Counted from the stretch's first letter, positions 6,412 through 15,919 are shown. The stretch is DNA of 64,000 nt from CAIWHR01 sp963823215 (GCA_963823215.1 CAWGKT010000015.1:62001-126000), one strand, 5' to 3'. Notes: a model not told the origin generated them from the sequence alone. Numbers and translations are program-made.

Positions 6412-9276
6412 ATGAAGCGCATGCTGTTCAACGCCACCCAGGCGGAAGAGCTTCGGGTGGCGATCGTCGACGGCCAGAAACTGGTCGATCTCGATATCGA
6501 GTCCGCAAGCAAGGAACAACGCAAGAGCAACATCTACAAGGCCGTCATCACCCGCGTCGAGCCCAGCCTCGAGGCGTGCTTCGTCGATTACGGCACCGAG
6601 CGCCACGGCTTCCTGCCGTTCAAGGAGATCGCGCGCCAGTTTCTCAAGGGCCGCGGTCGGGCCGACAACGACGACGACGAAGGCGCAGGGCGAGGGCGCA
6701 TCCAGGACCAGCTCAAGGAAGGCATGGAGCTGATCGTCCAGGTCGACAAGGACGAGCGCGGCAACAAGGGCGCGGCGCTCACGACCTACATTTCGCTGGC
6801 GGGCCGCTACCTCGTGCTGATGCCGAACAATCCGCGCGGCGGCGGCGTGTCGCGCCGGGTCGAGGGCGAGGAGCGCAACGAGTTGCGCGACGCCATCAGC
6901 GGGCTCGACGTTCCCCAGGGCATGAGCGTCATCGCGCGCACTGCGGGCATCGGGCGGGGCACCGAAGAGCTGCAGTGGGACCTGAACTACCTGATGCAGC
7001 TGTGGCGAGCGATCGAGGACGCGTCGAAGCTGCAAACTGGCGCGTTCCTGATCTACCAGGAATCGAGCCTTGTCATCCGCGCGATCCGCGACTACTTCCA
7101 TCCGGACATCGGCGAGCTCCTGATCGACACCGAGGCGATCTTCGAGCAGGCGCAGCAGTTCATGAGCCACGTGATGCCGGCCACCGTGCATCGCGTCAAG
7201 CTCTACAAGGACGACGTGCCGCTGTTCTCGCGGTTCCAGATCGAGCACCAGATCGAGACCGCCTACGCGCGGCAGGTGCCGCTGCCCGCGGGCGGCGCCA
7301 TCGTCATCGACCACACCGAGGCGCTCGTGTCGGTCGACGTCAACTCGGCCCGCGCGACCAAGGCCGGCGACATCGAGACGACCGCGTTCAACACCAATCT
7401 CGAGGCCGCCGACGAGATCGCCCGCCAGTTGCGCCTGCGCGACCTGGGCGGACTCATCGTCATCGACTTCATCGACATGGAGAACGCCAAGAACCAGCGT
7501 GAGGTCGAGGATCGCCTCAAGGAGGCGCTGCGGTACGACCGTGCCCGCGTCCAGCTGGGCAGGATCTCCCGTTTCGGGCTCATGGAACTGTCGCGGCAAC
7601 GCCTGCGCCCGGCGCTCGCCGAGTCGGCGTACATCCCGTGCCCGCGCTGCCACGGCATCGGGCACATTCGCGGCACCGAATCGAGCGCGCTCCACATCCT
7701 GCGCATCCTGCAGGAAGAGGCGATGAAGGAAAACAGCGCGCAGGTCGTCGCGCAGGTCCCGGTCGACGTGGCGACTTTCCTGCTCAACGAAAAGCGGACG
7801 GAAGTGCTGTCGATCGAGACGCGGTTCAAGGTGAACGTGCTGCTCATACCCAACCGCCATCTGGAAACGCCAAACTACACGATCGAGCGCCTGCGCCACG
7901 ACGACCTCAACCAGAGCGAGCCTCTGGCGTTGAGCTTCAACCTGGTCACACAGCCCGAAGAACCGGACCGTGTCCAGCAGATGAAGGAAGAAGCGAAGGA
8001 GCCGCGGCAGGAAGCGGCCGTCAAGGGCATTACGCCCGCGGAGCCGGCGCCCGTTCCGATGGCGACAGCTCCGTCGGCGCCCGCCGCGCCGCAGGTGGCG
8101 CCGCTGGCCTCGAATGGCTGGCTGGCCCGGATGCTGAGCTGGTTCCAAAGCAAACCGGCCATTCCCGCGCCTCCGCCCCGCGTGGAAGCGTCGCGCGAGG
8201 GTCGCGAACCGCGCCGCGAAGCGCGAAGCGACCGCGACGGACGCGGGGACCGCGATCGCGGTCGCGGCCAGGGCAGGCGCGACGAACGCCGCGGTGATGG
8301 TCGCGACAATCGCGGGGGTCGCGGCGACGCGCGCGCGCAACAGGGAGCGCAAGGTCAGCGCAGGGATGGTCAGGCCCCGCGCGACGGCCAGCCGCCGCGC
8401 GAGCCCCGTCCACCGCGTGAGCCGCGTCCGCCGCGCGAGGGCCAGCCACCGCGCGAGGGCCAGCCACCGCGCGAAGGCCAGCCACCGCGCGAGCCGCGTC
8501 CCCCACGCGAACCGCGTCCCCCACGCGAGCCGCGTGAGGGTCAGCCTCCGCGCGAGCCACGTCCACCCCGTGAACAACGTGCGCAGACACCGGTCGGCGC
8601 GGATGCCGCCCTGCCCGCCATCGAGGCTGCCGAGCCGGGCATCGAGCGTCCGGTGGACCAGGCTGCGGTCCCGCGCGACGGCGGCGATGGCAACCGCCGC
8701 CGCCGCGACCGCCACCGCCGCGGTGAGCGCGGCGATCGTCCGGAGGGCGCCAGGCCATTGGGCACGGACGCACGCGACGACGAAGCCGGGACGCGGGTGG
8801 TACCGGAGGCTCATGGGCCCATGGCCGATGCCGAGCCCGCCGGACAACCCGATCGTGCGCCACCGATGATTCCCACGCCGCCGGTGCAAGCCATCGAACC
8901 GTCGCGCCTCATCGCGCCCGTCGAGTTCGAACGCGATGTCGCGCCGGTTGCGGCTGCTGCGCCTGTCGCGCCGGAACCCATCGAACGCTTTGCCGCGCCG
9001 GTCGCGGTTCCTGAGCCGGTCGCACCGGAACGCATGGTGCAGTCGAGGCCGGCACCGCCGCGACCGATCGAGGCATTGCCGAGCGTATCGATGACGCTCC
9101 CTGCCGATTCGGGCCTCGAGCTCGTCGAGACGCGATCGATAGCGATACCCATGGCCGAACCCGATCCGACACCGCCGGCCGGACCGCGGCGCGTGCGGCC
9201 GCCGCGCGTGGTCATCGCGGAGGAACCGTTGCAGATCGTCGAGACCCACAAAGGAGGACAGCCCCCGGCCATTTGA
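6412..9276 (+). CDS. rne: Ribonuclease E
   Basis: Essential endoribonuclease for mRNA decay and rRNA/tRNA processing, and scaffold of the degradosome. The 954-residue product starts MKRMLFNATQAEELRVAIVD. An S1 RNA-binding domain lies at about 35-125. Catalytic aspartates lie in VSVDVNSAR (about 308) and IVIDFIDM (about 352). The Zn-link CPRCHG at about 410 joins subunits into dimers. Residues after about 540 are disordered, Arg/Pro/Gln-rich with Q-P-P-R-E-G/P repeats. The C-terminus LQIVETHK resembles the short conserved tail of other RNase E proteins. A GC-rich hairpin follows the stop. The core is complete and uninterrupted. Confidence 0.96.
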   Translation: MKRMLFNATQAEELRVAIVDGQKLVDLDIESASKEQRKSNIYKAVITRVEPSLEACFVDYGTERHGFLPFKEIARQFLKGRGRADNDDDEGAGRGRIQDQLKEGMELIVQVDKDERGNKGAALTTYISLAGRYLVLMPNNPRGGGVSRRVEGEERNELRDAISGLDVPQGMSVIARTAGIGRGTEELQWDLNYLMQLWRAIEDASKLQTGAFLIYQESSLVIRAIRDYFHPDIGELLIDTEAIFEQAQQFMSHVMPATVHRVKLYKDDVPLFSRFQIEHQIETAYARQVPLPAGGAIVIDHTEALVSVDVNSARATKAGDIETTAFNTNLEAADEIARQLRLRDLGGLIVIDFIDMENAKNQREVEDRLKEALRYDRARVQLGRISRFGLMELSRQRLRPALAESAYIPCPRCHGIGHIRGTESSALHILRILQEEAMKENSAQVVAQVPVDVATFLLNEKRTEVLSIETRFKVNVLLIPNRHLETPNYTIERLRHDDLNQSEPLALSFNLVTQPEEPDRVQQMKEEAKEPRQEAAVKGITPAEPAPVPMATAPSAPAAPQVAPLASNGWLARMLSWFQSKPAIPAPPPRVEASREGREPRREARSDRDGRGDRDRGRGQGRRDERRGDGRDNRGGRGDARAQQGAQGQRRDGQAPRDGQPPREPRPPREPRPPREGQPPREGQPPREGQPPREPRPPREPRPPREPREGQPPREPRPPREQRAQTPVGADAALPAIEAAEPGIERPVDQAAVPRDGGDGNRRRRDRHRRGERGDRPEGARPLGTDARDDEAGTRVVPEAHGPMADAEPAGQPDRAPPMIPTPPVQAIEPSRLIAPVEFERDVAPVAAAAPVAPEPIERFAAPVAVPEPVAPERMVQSRPAPPRPIEALPSVSMTLPADSGLELVETRSIAIPMAEPDPTPPAGPRRVRPPRVVIAEEPLQIVETHKGGQPPAI
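8385..8580 (+). repeat. 18-bp tandem repeats in the RNase E C-terminal tail
   Basis: A run of near-identical 18-bp units (for example ccgcgcgagggccagcca) encodes repeated PPREGQ and PPREPR hexapeptides. Three consecutive units near 8425-8495 are almost identical, the later ones diverged. Such tracts vary in copy number by slippage but stay in frame because the unit is a multiple of three. Confidence 0.85.
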
Positions 9277-9296
9277 CCGATCGGACCTAGCCGAGG

Positions 9297-9330
9297 ACCC
9301 GGGCAGCGGCCCCCAGGCGCCCCGGGTTTC
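9297..9330 (+). terminator. Putative rne terminator
   Basis: The stem ACCCGGG (9297-9303) / CCCGGGT (9321-9327) with GC-rich loop lies 20 bp after the rne stop and is followed by TTTC. The U-run is weak. Confidence 0.45.
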
Positions 9331-9414
9331 TCGTGCACATGTGACGCATTCCGAATGGGCACAGGTATTGCTTGGGTATTGCTTGGCAATCACGCATGAC
9401 CGGAGGATGAGGTC

Positions 9415-10692
9415 GTGACCGACAACCGATGGACATCGATTCTGGCAGCGGTCCCCTCGGCGGTGGCCGTGTCGTTGTTGGTGCCGGTGTTTGCAGGAGC
9501 CGCAATCGCGGGACCGTTGGAGGACGCCGTGGCGGCATACGACCGCGGCGACTTCGCGACCGCGGCGAAGCACTATCTCCCGCTGGCCGAACAAGGCTCC
9601 GCGGTGGCCCAGTACAGCCTTGGGTTCATGTTTGCTACGGGCCGGGGCGTCCCGCAGGACCTCGCCGTGGCGATCAGCTGGTACCGCAAGGCTGCCGATC
9701 TCGGGAACGCCAGCGCGCAGAACAATCTCGGCGTGATGTACGCGGCCGGGCAAGGCGTGGCGCAGGACTATGCGGAGGCGGCGCGATGGTACCGCCTCGC
9801 CGCGGAGCGAGGCAACGCACTCGCGCGAAACAACCTCGGATTCATGTATGCCAATGGCCAGGGCGTACCGCAGGATTACGCCGAAGCGGCAAAATGGTTC
9901 GGTCAGGCCGCCGCGCAGGGCGACGCCAGCGCCCAGTACAACCTCGGATTCTTCTACGCCAGCGGTCGCGGTGTGGTGCAGGATGATGCGGCGGCGCTGA
10001 ACTGGTTTCGCAAGGCCGCCGAACAGGGTGACGCCGCCGCCCAGTACAACCTCGGGTTCATGTTCGCCAGCGGTCGCGGCGCAGCGAAGGATTCCGCCGA
10101 CGCGGTAAAGTGGTTCCGCAAGGCCGCCGAGCAAGGCAACGCGGCGGCACAATACAATCTCGGCGTCATGTACGGCACCGGCCAGGGCGTACCGCGCGAC
10201 GATGCCGAAGCGATCCAGTGGCATCGGATGGCCGCCGAGCAGGGAAGCACCGAAGCCCAGTTCAGCCTCGGCTTCATCTACCTCAACGGCCGCGGCGTGC
10301 CCCAGGACGACGTCGAGGCGGTGAAATGGTTTCGCCGGGCCGCGGACCGGGGCGACGCCAATGCGCAGAACACCCTGGGCTTCATGTACGCGAACGGCCG
10401 TGGCGTGGCACGCGATTTCGCGGAAGCGGCGACCTGGTACCGCAAGGGCGCCGATCGCGGAGATGCCGCCGCCCAGTACAACCTCGGCATCGCTTACGAT
10501 ACCGGCCAGGGTGTGCCGCGCGATCTCGTCCTGGCGCACAAGTGGTACAGCATCGCGGCCATCCGATTCCAGGCGTCGGATGCAGAGAATCGAACGCAAG
10601 CGATCAAGAGCCGGGATCTGGTCACCGCCAGGATGACCCCGGCGCAGATCGCGGAGGCGCAGAAGCTCGCCGGCGAGTGGCGGCCGCGCTGA
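9415..10692 (+). CDS. Secreted Sel1-like repeat protein
   Basis: A 425-residue protein made almost wholly of Sel1-like (TPR-related) 36-residue repeats, about ten copies, each with AQYNLGFMFASGRGV-type cores and an A-x-W-[YF]-[RH]-K-A-A helix. An N-terminal hydrophobic segment (AVAVSLLVPVFAGAAIAG) is a likely signal peptide, so it probably acts outside the cytoplasm. The GTG start at 9415 is preceded by GGAGGATGAGG. Sel1 repeats mediate protein-protein contacts; the partner is unknown. Two further Sel1 genes lie at 21.8-24.4 kb. No enzymatic domain is visible. Confidence 0.9.
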   Translation: MTDNRWTSILAAVPSAVAVSLLVPVFAGAAIAGPLEDAVAAYDRGDFATAAKHYLPLAEQGSAVAQYSLGFMFATGRGVPQDLAVAISWYRKAADLGNASAQNNLGVMYAAGQGVAQDYAEAARWYRLAAERGNALARNNLGFMYANGQGVPQDYAEAAKWFGQAAAQGDASAQYNLGFFYASGRGVVQDDAAALNWFRKAAEQGDAAAQYNLGFMFASGRGAAKDSADAVKWFRKAAEQGNAAAQYNLGVMYGTGQGVPRDDAEAIQWHRMAAEQGSTEAQFSLGFIYLNGRGVPQDDVEAVKWFRRAADRGDANAQNTLGFMYANGRGVARDFAEAATWYRKGADRGDAAAQYNLGIAYDTGQGVPRDLVLAHKWYSIAAIRFQASDAENRTQAIKSRDLVTARMTPAQIAEAQKLAGEWRPR

Positions 10693-10787
10693 CCGCGAGC
10701 GGAGAAAGATCTGTCAACGACGCGACGTGATCTCCTGCGCGTCCTGTCGTCGACCGGGATTGACGAAGGTTCGCCAACCCGGACCTG

Positions 10788-11837
10788 CTAGTTTTCGGGA
10801 CACAACCCCAATACGGTGTTCTCGAGCGTGCATTTCGGCCGCGGCTTCGGTTTCCCCGCAATGCACTGGCGCAGCTCCTGCGCCGTTTGCGGGTAGTAGA
10901 CCCAACCCGCACCGGGATCCGGCATCGCGAGCTCGACTTCCTTCCACTTCGGGTGGCCCGACGCCTGCAGCAAGGCGAAATTCTGGCACAGCGATCGCGC
11001 AAACCTGGACAGATTGGCCCGGGTGTCCTTCAGGTTGTAGTCATAGGTCACGAGGTACGCCTTGACGGCCAGTACCGGAGTGTCCTCGGTCAGCAGATTC
11101 GGGTAACTGCTGGCGCGCACCGTCGCCGGGAAGTAGGTTTTCAACGCGGCCTTGCCCGCCGGGTGGTTCGCGTCGAACTTGAGCATCTTGATGAACTGCC
11201 GCACTTCGGGTTTCATGTCGGTGAAGAGCTTGGCCGGTTGTCCGGCGACAATCGCCACGACGTCCACGGACTTGTCCGTGATCAATTTCAGCAACGCGTC
11301 CTCGTTGGATAGGAGGCTCGCCCTCGACTCGGGCAGCGGCTCGTTGAACATCAGCCGGTAGAGGGTCGTCGTGGTGAGCGCGGTTCCGCTTCCGACCGGC
11401 CCGGTGTTGATTCGCGCTTCCTTGATCTCGTGCATGAAGTTAAGCGGCGAGTCGGCGCGCACGATGAAGTGAATCTCCTCGTTGTACAACGGCATGATGA
11501 CGCGTAACGGCCGGATGAGCGTGCCCGCACCCGCGTTTCCGGCGGCGGCCAGGTCGATGAAGGCCTGATAGACGTCGGACTGCACCAGCGCGAACTTCAC
11601 TCCGGGCTCGTAGCGCAGGCGCCGGACGTTTTCCGCCGAGCCCGCGGACGGAACCGAATCGAGCTCGATGTCCACCGGCGCCGCAATGTAGGTCGCCAGG
11701 TCACGGCCGATGACGATGTAGGTCCCTTTTTCCGAGGCCGTGACGATCTTGTACTGCGCGGCCGCCGCCAGCGTCGCGGAAACGTACATCGTCGATACTG
11801 CCGTCATCAGGGCGATCAATAGGCTCTTGCTCTTCAT
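10788..11837 (-). CDS. TAXI family TRAP-type solute-binding protein
   Basis: Periplasmic receptor of the TAXI branch of TRAP transporters. The start ATG at 11837 (MKSKSLLIALMTAVSTMYVS, signal peptide, cut near AAAAQ) follows GGAGAC. The mature part begins YKIVTASEKGTYIVIGRDLA, a typical TAXI receptor opening, with INTGPVGSGTALTTTTL further on. About 349 residues, normal length. No TRAP membrane subunit gene is next to it, so it is an orphan receptor here. The C-terminal tail has three Cys residues (CIAGKPKPRPKC, GLCPEN) that could form disulfides. The ligand is unknown. Confidence 0.83.
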   Translation of the reverse strand: MKSKSLLIALMTAVSTMYVSATLAAAAQYKIVTASEKGTYIVIGRDLATYIAAPVDIELDSVPSAGSAENVRRLRYEPGVKFALVQSDVYQAFIDLAAAGNAGAGTLIRPLRVIMPLYNEEIHFIVRADSPLNFMHEIKEARINTGPVGSGTALTTTTLYRLMFNEPLPESRASLLSNEDALLKLITDKSVDVVAIVAGQPAKLFTDMKPEVRQFIKMLKFDANHPAGKAALKTYFPATVRASSYPNLLTEDTPVLAVKAYLVTYDYNLKDTRANLSRFARSLCQNFALLQASGHPKWKEVELAMPDPGAGWVYYPQTAQELRQCIAGKPKPRPKCTLENTVLGLCPEN

Positions 11838-12187
11838 ACTGCGTCTCCACACGTCGGTTTTCATGCCCATGGCACTGCGCCGTAGTCGATGATACGACAA
11901 TACGCGAGCAAGCCCAACACCGCGGGGCCAATCGTCGGAATGGGGGCTCCAGTGAATCGAACAACGCGCCACCGATTCGCCTGTCGGGCGCGAACGTGGA
12001 TTCCCGGGGCAGCGATTCGTGAACGCGATCGCGGCAATGGGCCACGAAGGACGACGCAGGCGCGTATCCCCGCCTCCAGGACGCGACCCAGAGGGGCGCC
12101 CCGGACCGCGGCAGCTGCCGCGACCCAGTGGGGCGAACAACTACGTCTGTCTAGCCATCCAAGCGCCCGGCGACGTCTCCTGCGGCG
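11838..12187. other. Intergenic stretch upstream of the TAXI receptor gene
   Basis: 350 bp between two minus-strand genes. It must hold the promoter of the TAXI gene, but no confident -35/-10 pair or structured RNA was seen. Confidence 0.4.
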
Positions 12188-13984
12188 TCACTGAACGCTG
12201 AGCCCCACGCGCGCGAAATTCAACGCGTCGGCTGGCTGCACGGGCACTTTGTTTTTCGCATCGTCCGCGGGTTTCTCCGCCGGCGCATCGCGCTTCGCGG
12301 TCTGTTGCGTCCCATCCGGCTTTGCAGCAGGCGCCGGCGTCGACTTGCCGGCAGCGGCGTCCGGCGCAACCGGGTCGGTTACTGGTTTCGCACCCGTAAA
12401 GCCAAACAAATCGTTCAGCTTGTCCATCTTCACGTCGCGGAGCATGGGCTGCGACGCGACCTGTGATGGCACTTTAGCCGGTGGCGCAACAGCATCGCGC
12501 TCGCGGCGCGATTGCACCGGTGCTGACGCTGCCGGCGCCGAGGCTGCAGTCGCGCGTTCCGCGGTCTGGCCTGGAACCTTGTCCGTCGATGGGCCGTTCG
12601 CATTGTTCGCGGGTGGCTCGACATTGAGCAGCAATTTCGCGGCTTGCGCGCGGTCGAGCGTGGGCTGTGGTGCGTTCGTCGGCACCGGCGCTGCGACCTT
12701 TTCCGTCGCAACATTCGATGCTGGGGCCACCGGCATTTCCGCCGGTAGAACCTTGGCCGCCACCGACGGCGCGGCGGGCGTTGCCGCTGCGGCCGCAACA
12801 GGGGCTGCGACAGGCGCCGCGTTAGGCACCGCGAGGGCCAGCCGCACGTTGGGCACGACCGGCGCCAAGGCGTTCTGGAACGTTTCCGACGGTTCGGATT
12901 TCAAGGCTACGAGTCGCCGTTCCAATTTCAATTGCTCGTCCTTCCGTTTGGCTCTCTCGGCCTGAATCCTCGTCGCTTCCTCAGCCATTGCCTGTTGTGG
13001 CGTCTTCTCGTTGCCCTGCGTTACGGCATCCGTGAAGGTGAGCGTGTCGTAAATCTTGTCCATCGTCGCCTTGCGCTTCAGCGCCTCGACCGCCAGCCGT
13101 TGCTGCTCACTCAATCGTGCCGCTTCGATCTCGCGATTCGGCGTCGATTGAACCGGTGCCGGAGCGGATTGAACCGGTGCCGGAGCGGATTGAACCGGCG
13201 CCGGAGCGGCTTGCACCGGTGCGTCGAGTCGTGCCACCGGCGGAGGCGGCTGTTCGGCCGCCTGGCGCGCCGCCTTGGCCTTCAGGGCCTCCTGCACGAC
13301 GCTAGTGTTCTCGAGCACCGCATTGGCAATGTCCATCCGACCCAGCATCGCCGCAATGCGCGCCGTTTCACGCGCGGTGCAACCCGGATCGACGGTCGAG
13401 GTGTTCGCGCCCACGGCGAATCCCGGTACGCTGACCCCGATGCCACCGCTGAATCCATTGCAAGGACCCGAGGCCGGACCGCCGATCGACGCGTCCGGCG
13501 TATTCTTGATTTTTTGGGTCCCGCTATAACGAACGTTGTTGTCGTTGACGAAATGGCCGGTTTCCGGATCGACCCCGGCCGCGAGGCCTTTGAGTCCGCC
13601 CGGCGAAACCGGCGTGATGTAATTGACGGTGACTTCCGCGGCCTGGTTGTTGCCCGTGCCGCTGATCGGCCCAGTCTGCACGCCTGTGGCAGTCGCGGCG
13701 CCGCCCGCGGCGCTGGACGTGCCGCCCGTGCCGCCCGCGGCGCTGGACGTGCCACCCGTGCCGCCCGTTCCACCGAGGCCACCTTGACCGCCGCCGCCGC
13801 CGGACCCGCCGGTCGTCGTCAGCGTATTCGAATTGGTCGCGGCGCCCCCCGCCGCAGTCCCGCCTGCTGCCGTTCCACCCGCGCCGCCCGCACCGCCCGT
13901 ACTGATGGCGGCTTGCCCAAAGGCAACTTGCGCATGAGCGGAAAAGGCCAAAGCAATGGTCACTGCCAACAATGACTTTTTCAT
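12188..13984 (-). CDS. Secreted low-complexity protein with Gly-rich N-terminus and Ala/Pro-rich tail
   Basis: Unrecognised. The best start is the ATG at 13984 (MKKSLLAVTIALAFSAHAQ) because AAGGA then sits 8 nt upstream; a second ATG lies 6 nt earlier. The product has about 598 residues: a signal peptide (1-25), a Gly/Ala/Thr-rich stretch (about 28-105), and a more ordinary segment (about 115-245) with PCNGFSGGIGVSVPGFAVG and TVDPGCTARETARIAAMLGR, whose two Cys may pair. After that come P-V-Q-S-A-P-A repeats, a charged coiled-coil-like region around 300-360 and a long Ala/Pro-rich tail. It is transcribed with or after the second Gly-rich gene upstream, 93 bp away. An envelope or surface structural role is a guess. 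Confidence 0.75.
   Translation of the reverse strand: MKKSLLAVTIALAFSAHAQVAFGQAAISTGGAGGAGGTAAGGTAAGGAATNSNTLTTTGGSGGGGGQGGLGGTGGTGGTSSAAGGTGGTSSAAGGAATATGVQTGPISGTGNNQAAEVTVNYITPVSPGGLKGLAAGVDPETGHFVNDNNVRYSGTQKIKNTPDASIGGPASGPCNGFSGGIGVSVPGFAVGANTSTVDPGCTARETARIAAMLGRMDIANAVLENTSVVQEALKAKAARQAAEQPPPPVARLDAPVQAAPAPVQSAPAPVQSAPAPVQSTPNREIEAARLSEQQRLAVEALKRKATMDKIYDTLTFTDAVTQGNEKTPQQAMAEEATRIQAERAKRKDEQLKLERRLVALKSEPSETFQNALAPVVPNVRLALAVPNAAPVAAPVAAAAATPAAPSVAAKVLPAEMPVAPASNVATEKVAAPVPTNAPQPTLDRAQAAKLLLNVEPPANNANGPSTDKVPGQTAERATAASAPAASAPVQSRRERDAVAPPAKVPSQVASQPMLRDVKMDKLNDLFGFTGAKPVTDPVAPDAAAGKSTPAPAAKPDGTQQTAKRDAPAEKPADDAKNKVPVQPADALNFARVGLSVQ
13143..13212. repeat. 18-bp tandem repeat in the Gly/Pro-rich protein gene
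   Basis: Near-perfect repeats of ttgaaccggtgccggagc, about four units, encode the A-P-V-Q-S-A hexapeptide on the minus strand. The last unit is partly diverged. Confidence 0.8.
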
Positions 13985-14024
13985 CTGCATCGTCCTTACT
14001 GGGGCCTGCTTTCACATGCACATA

Positions 14025-14053
14025 CGGGGAACCCGATGTTTCTGGGCTCCCCG
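14025..14053 (-). terminator. Strong hairpin between the two Gly-rich genes
   Basis: CGGGGAACCC (14025-14034) pairs with GGGCTCCCCG (14044-14053) around a 9-nt loop, with one mismatched pair. It lies in the 93-bp gap after the upstream minus-strand gene. There is no U-run, so it may be an attenuator or mRNA-stabilising hairpin that sets a lower level of the downstream gene. Confidence 0.5.
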
Positions 14054-14077
14054 CACGCGTTACAGCCGGACCAGAGC

Positions 14078-15919
14078 CTAGTTAGGACCGTTGCCAGGGC
14101 CCTTGCGTCCGGTATTCCCGTTCGTAACATTACCGCGTCCGCGTTCACCTTGGGAAGCGGCGCTGCCGTTGCTGGCGGCACCCGCACCCGCGCCGGCATT
14201 CATCGACACCGAGGCGGAAGCATTGCCACCCTTCCCACCATCACCGCCATAGGCCTTGCCGGTGGAGGCATCACCGCCGATGGTCTTGGACGAGACGTCG
14301 ATGTTGCCGCCCTTGACCTCGCCGGTCCTGCCACCGTCCGCCGACCCGCCCTTGTTGCCATCCGACGAGCTTGTCGCCGTTGACGGGGAGACGATCTTGT
14401 TGCCACCTTGCAGCGCAACGTTGGCGGAGATCCCGGTGCTGTTGCCGACGGTGCTCTTGCCGCCCTCTGTTTCAGTCTTGTTGCTACCGCTGCTGCCGTC
14501 GCCCGCAATCGTCTTTCCACCGATAGCGGTCGATTTCCCGTCGCCTGCGTAGGCCGTTCCGGTCTTGGCCTCACCACTTTCTTGCTTGACGGTCGTGTCA
14601 CCGCCGTAGGCCTTGCCGCTGGAACCGTCACCCGCGATGGTCTTGCCGCCGATCGCCTTGCCGCTATCGGCGTCGCCCGCAACGGTCTTGCCGCCGATCG
14701 CCTTGCCGGTATCGACATCGCCGCCGCTGGTCTTGCCGCCAATCGCCTTGCCGCTGTCGGCGTCGCCACCACCGGTCTTGCCACTCAGGCCAAGGGAGAC
14801 CCCGAAGCCACCATCCGGATTGCCGCTGTTCCCTGACGCACCACTGGTCGACTCGCCGCCGGACCCGGCTCCAGCGGTCGAGGTGTTCGACGCGCCACCC
14901 GTGGTTGCGCCGCCGCCATTGGCCCGATTGCGGTCGCTGTTGTTACCCGTGCCAGCCCCGCCCGCCGCTCCACCGGTTGCTTCGCCCGAGGTCCCCCCGG
15001 TGCCGTTCGCCACACCGCCCGTGCCGCCACCGCCGGTCGAGCCGCCACCGGTGGATGCTTGCGCAGCGGCACCCCCGTTCGTCGTGCCACCACTGCCTGC
15101 GCCGCCCGTTGCCTCACCGCCGGTCGCCACGCCGGACCCGTTCGAGCCACCGGTCGCGCCGCCACCCGTGCCCGAGCCGGACGCGTTCGAGCCACCGGTC
15201 GCGCCACCACCTGTGGCAACGCCGGACGACGTCCCGCCGCCCGTTGCTCCGCCGCCCGTGCCCGTGCCGGACGTTGTCGAACCGCCGGTCGTGTTGCCGT
15301 TAGACAGAGCGCCGGAGGTCGCGGACCCGCTGGTTGCCCCACCGCCCGTCCCGGCACCCGACGATGCCGAACCGCCCGTGGCGCCGCCACCTGTTCCCGT
15401 ACCCGTCGTCTGCGCACCGTTCGACTGCGCGCTGCTATTCGCCCACGGATCGACATTGGTCGTCGAATTCTGGGGCGCACTGAGCGAGATCGAGTTCGAC
15501 GCGCCCGCCGATGCACCGGCGTTATTGATGGTTTGCGTTGCCGTTCCGCCATTGGCACTACCACTCGTCAGGTTCGTGCTGCCGGAGTTCGACGCCGTAC
15601 CGCCAGTCGCCGCGCCGCCGTTGGCCGCGCCGCTCGTCGCCGCGCCGCCCGCTCCGCCCGCGCCACCCGTCACCCCAACGGTGGGCGTCTGGGCCGTCGC
15701 GCGGTTGGTCGTGCGCGTGTTGTTGCTGTCCCTCGTATTGCCGTTGTCCTTCGTGATGTTCCTTGTGTTGTCGGTGGGGGTGTTGTTGGTCGTGTTGGTG
15801 GTGGTATTCGTACTGGTGTTGGTACCGTCGTTACCATTGCCATTCGTTTGCGTTTGCGCAAGCGCAGTGCTCGACGCAAAGAGCGCCGACACCGCTAGTG
15901 CAATCAGTGACTTGTTCAT
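14078..15919 (-). CDS. Secreted glycine-rich repeat protein
   Basis: Unrecognised, 613 residues. Start at the ATG at 15919 (MNKSLIALAVSALFASSTAL, signal peptide ending near ALAQ), preceded by AGGAGC. Residues about 22-75 are Asn/Thr-rich. Residues about 90-360 are almost only Gly, Ala, Ser and Thr (TGGGATGG-type units). Residues about 380-520 carry a repeat of roughly 18 residues, GGKTIAGDGSSGKAYGG and variants. The tail is Gly/Asn/Arg-rich. No Cys or anchoring motif was seen. Composition resembles extracellular matrix, amyloid-like or adhesin-type proteins, but no family motif supports a specific call. It forms a unit with the downstream secreted gene. Confidence 0.75.
   Translation of the reverse strand: MNKSLIALAVSALFASSTALAQTQTNGNGNDGTNTSTNTTTNTTNNTPTDNTRNITKDNGNTRDSNNTRTTNRATAQTPTVGVTGGAGGAGGAATSGAANGGAATGGTASNSGSTNLTSGSANGGTATQTINNAGASAGASNSISLSAPQNSTTNVDPWANSSAQSNGAQTTGTGTGGGATGGSASSGAGTGGGATSGSATSGALSNGNTTGGSTTSGTGTGGGATGGGTSSGVATGGGATGGSNASGSGTGGGATGGSNGSGVATGGEATGGAGSGGTTNGGAAAQASTGGGSTGGGGTGGVANGTGGTSGEATGGAAGGAGTGNNSDRNRANGGGATTGGASNTSTAGAGSGGESTSGASGNSGNPDGGFGVSLGLSGKTGGGDADSGKAIGGKTSGGDVDTGKAIGGKTVAGDADSGKAIGGKTIAGDGSSGKAYGGDTTVKQESGEAKTGTAYAGDGKSTAIGGKTIAGDGSSGSNKTETEGGKSTVGNSTGISANVALQGGNKIVSPSTATSSSDGNKGGSADGGRTGEVKGGNIDVSSKTIGGDASTGKAYGGDGGKGGNASASVSMNAGAGAGAASNGSAASQGERGRGNVTNGNTGRKGPGNGPN

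Noticed and set aside
6340..10599. A 1419-codon open frame on the minus strand opposite rne and the first Sel1 gene
   Set aside because: It is the antisense shadow of two well-supported plus-strand genes; high GC keeps the reverse frame open and no domain is recognisable.
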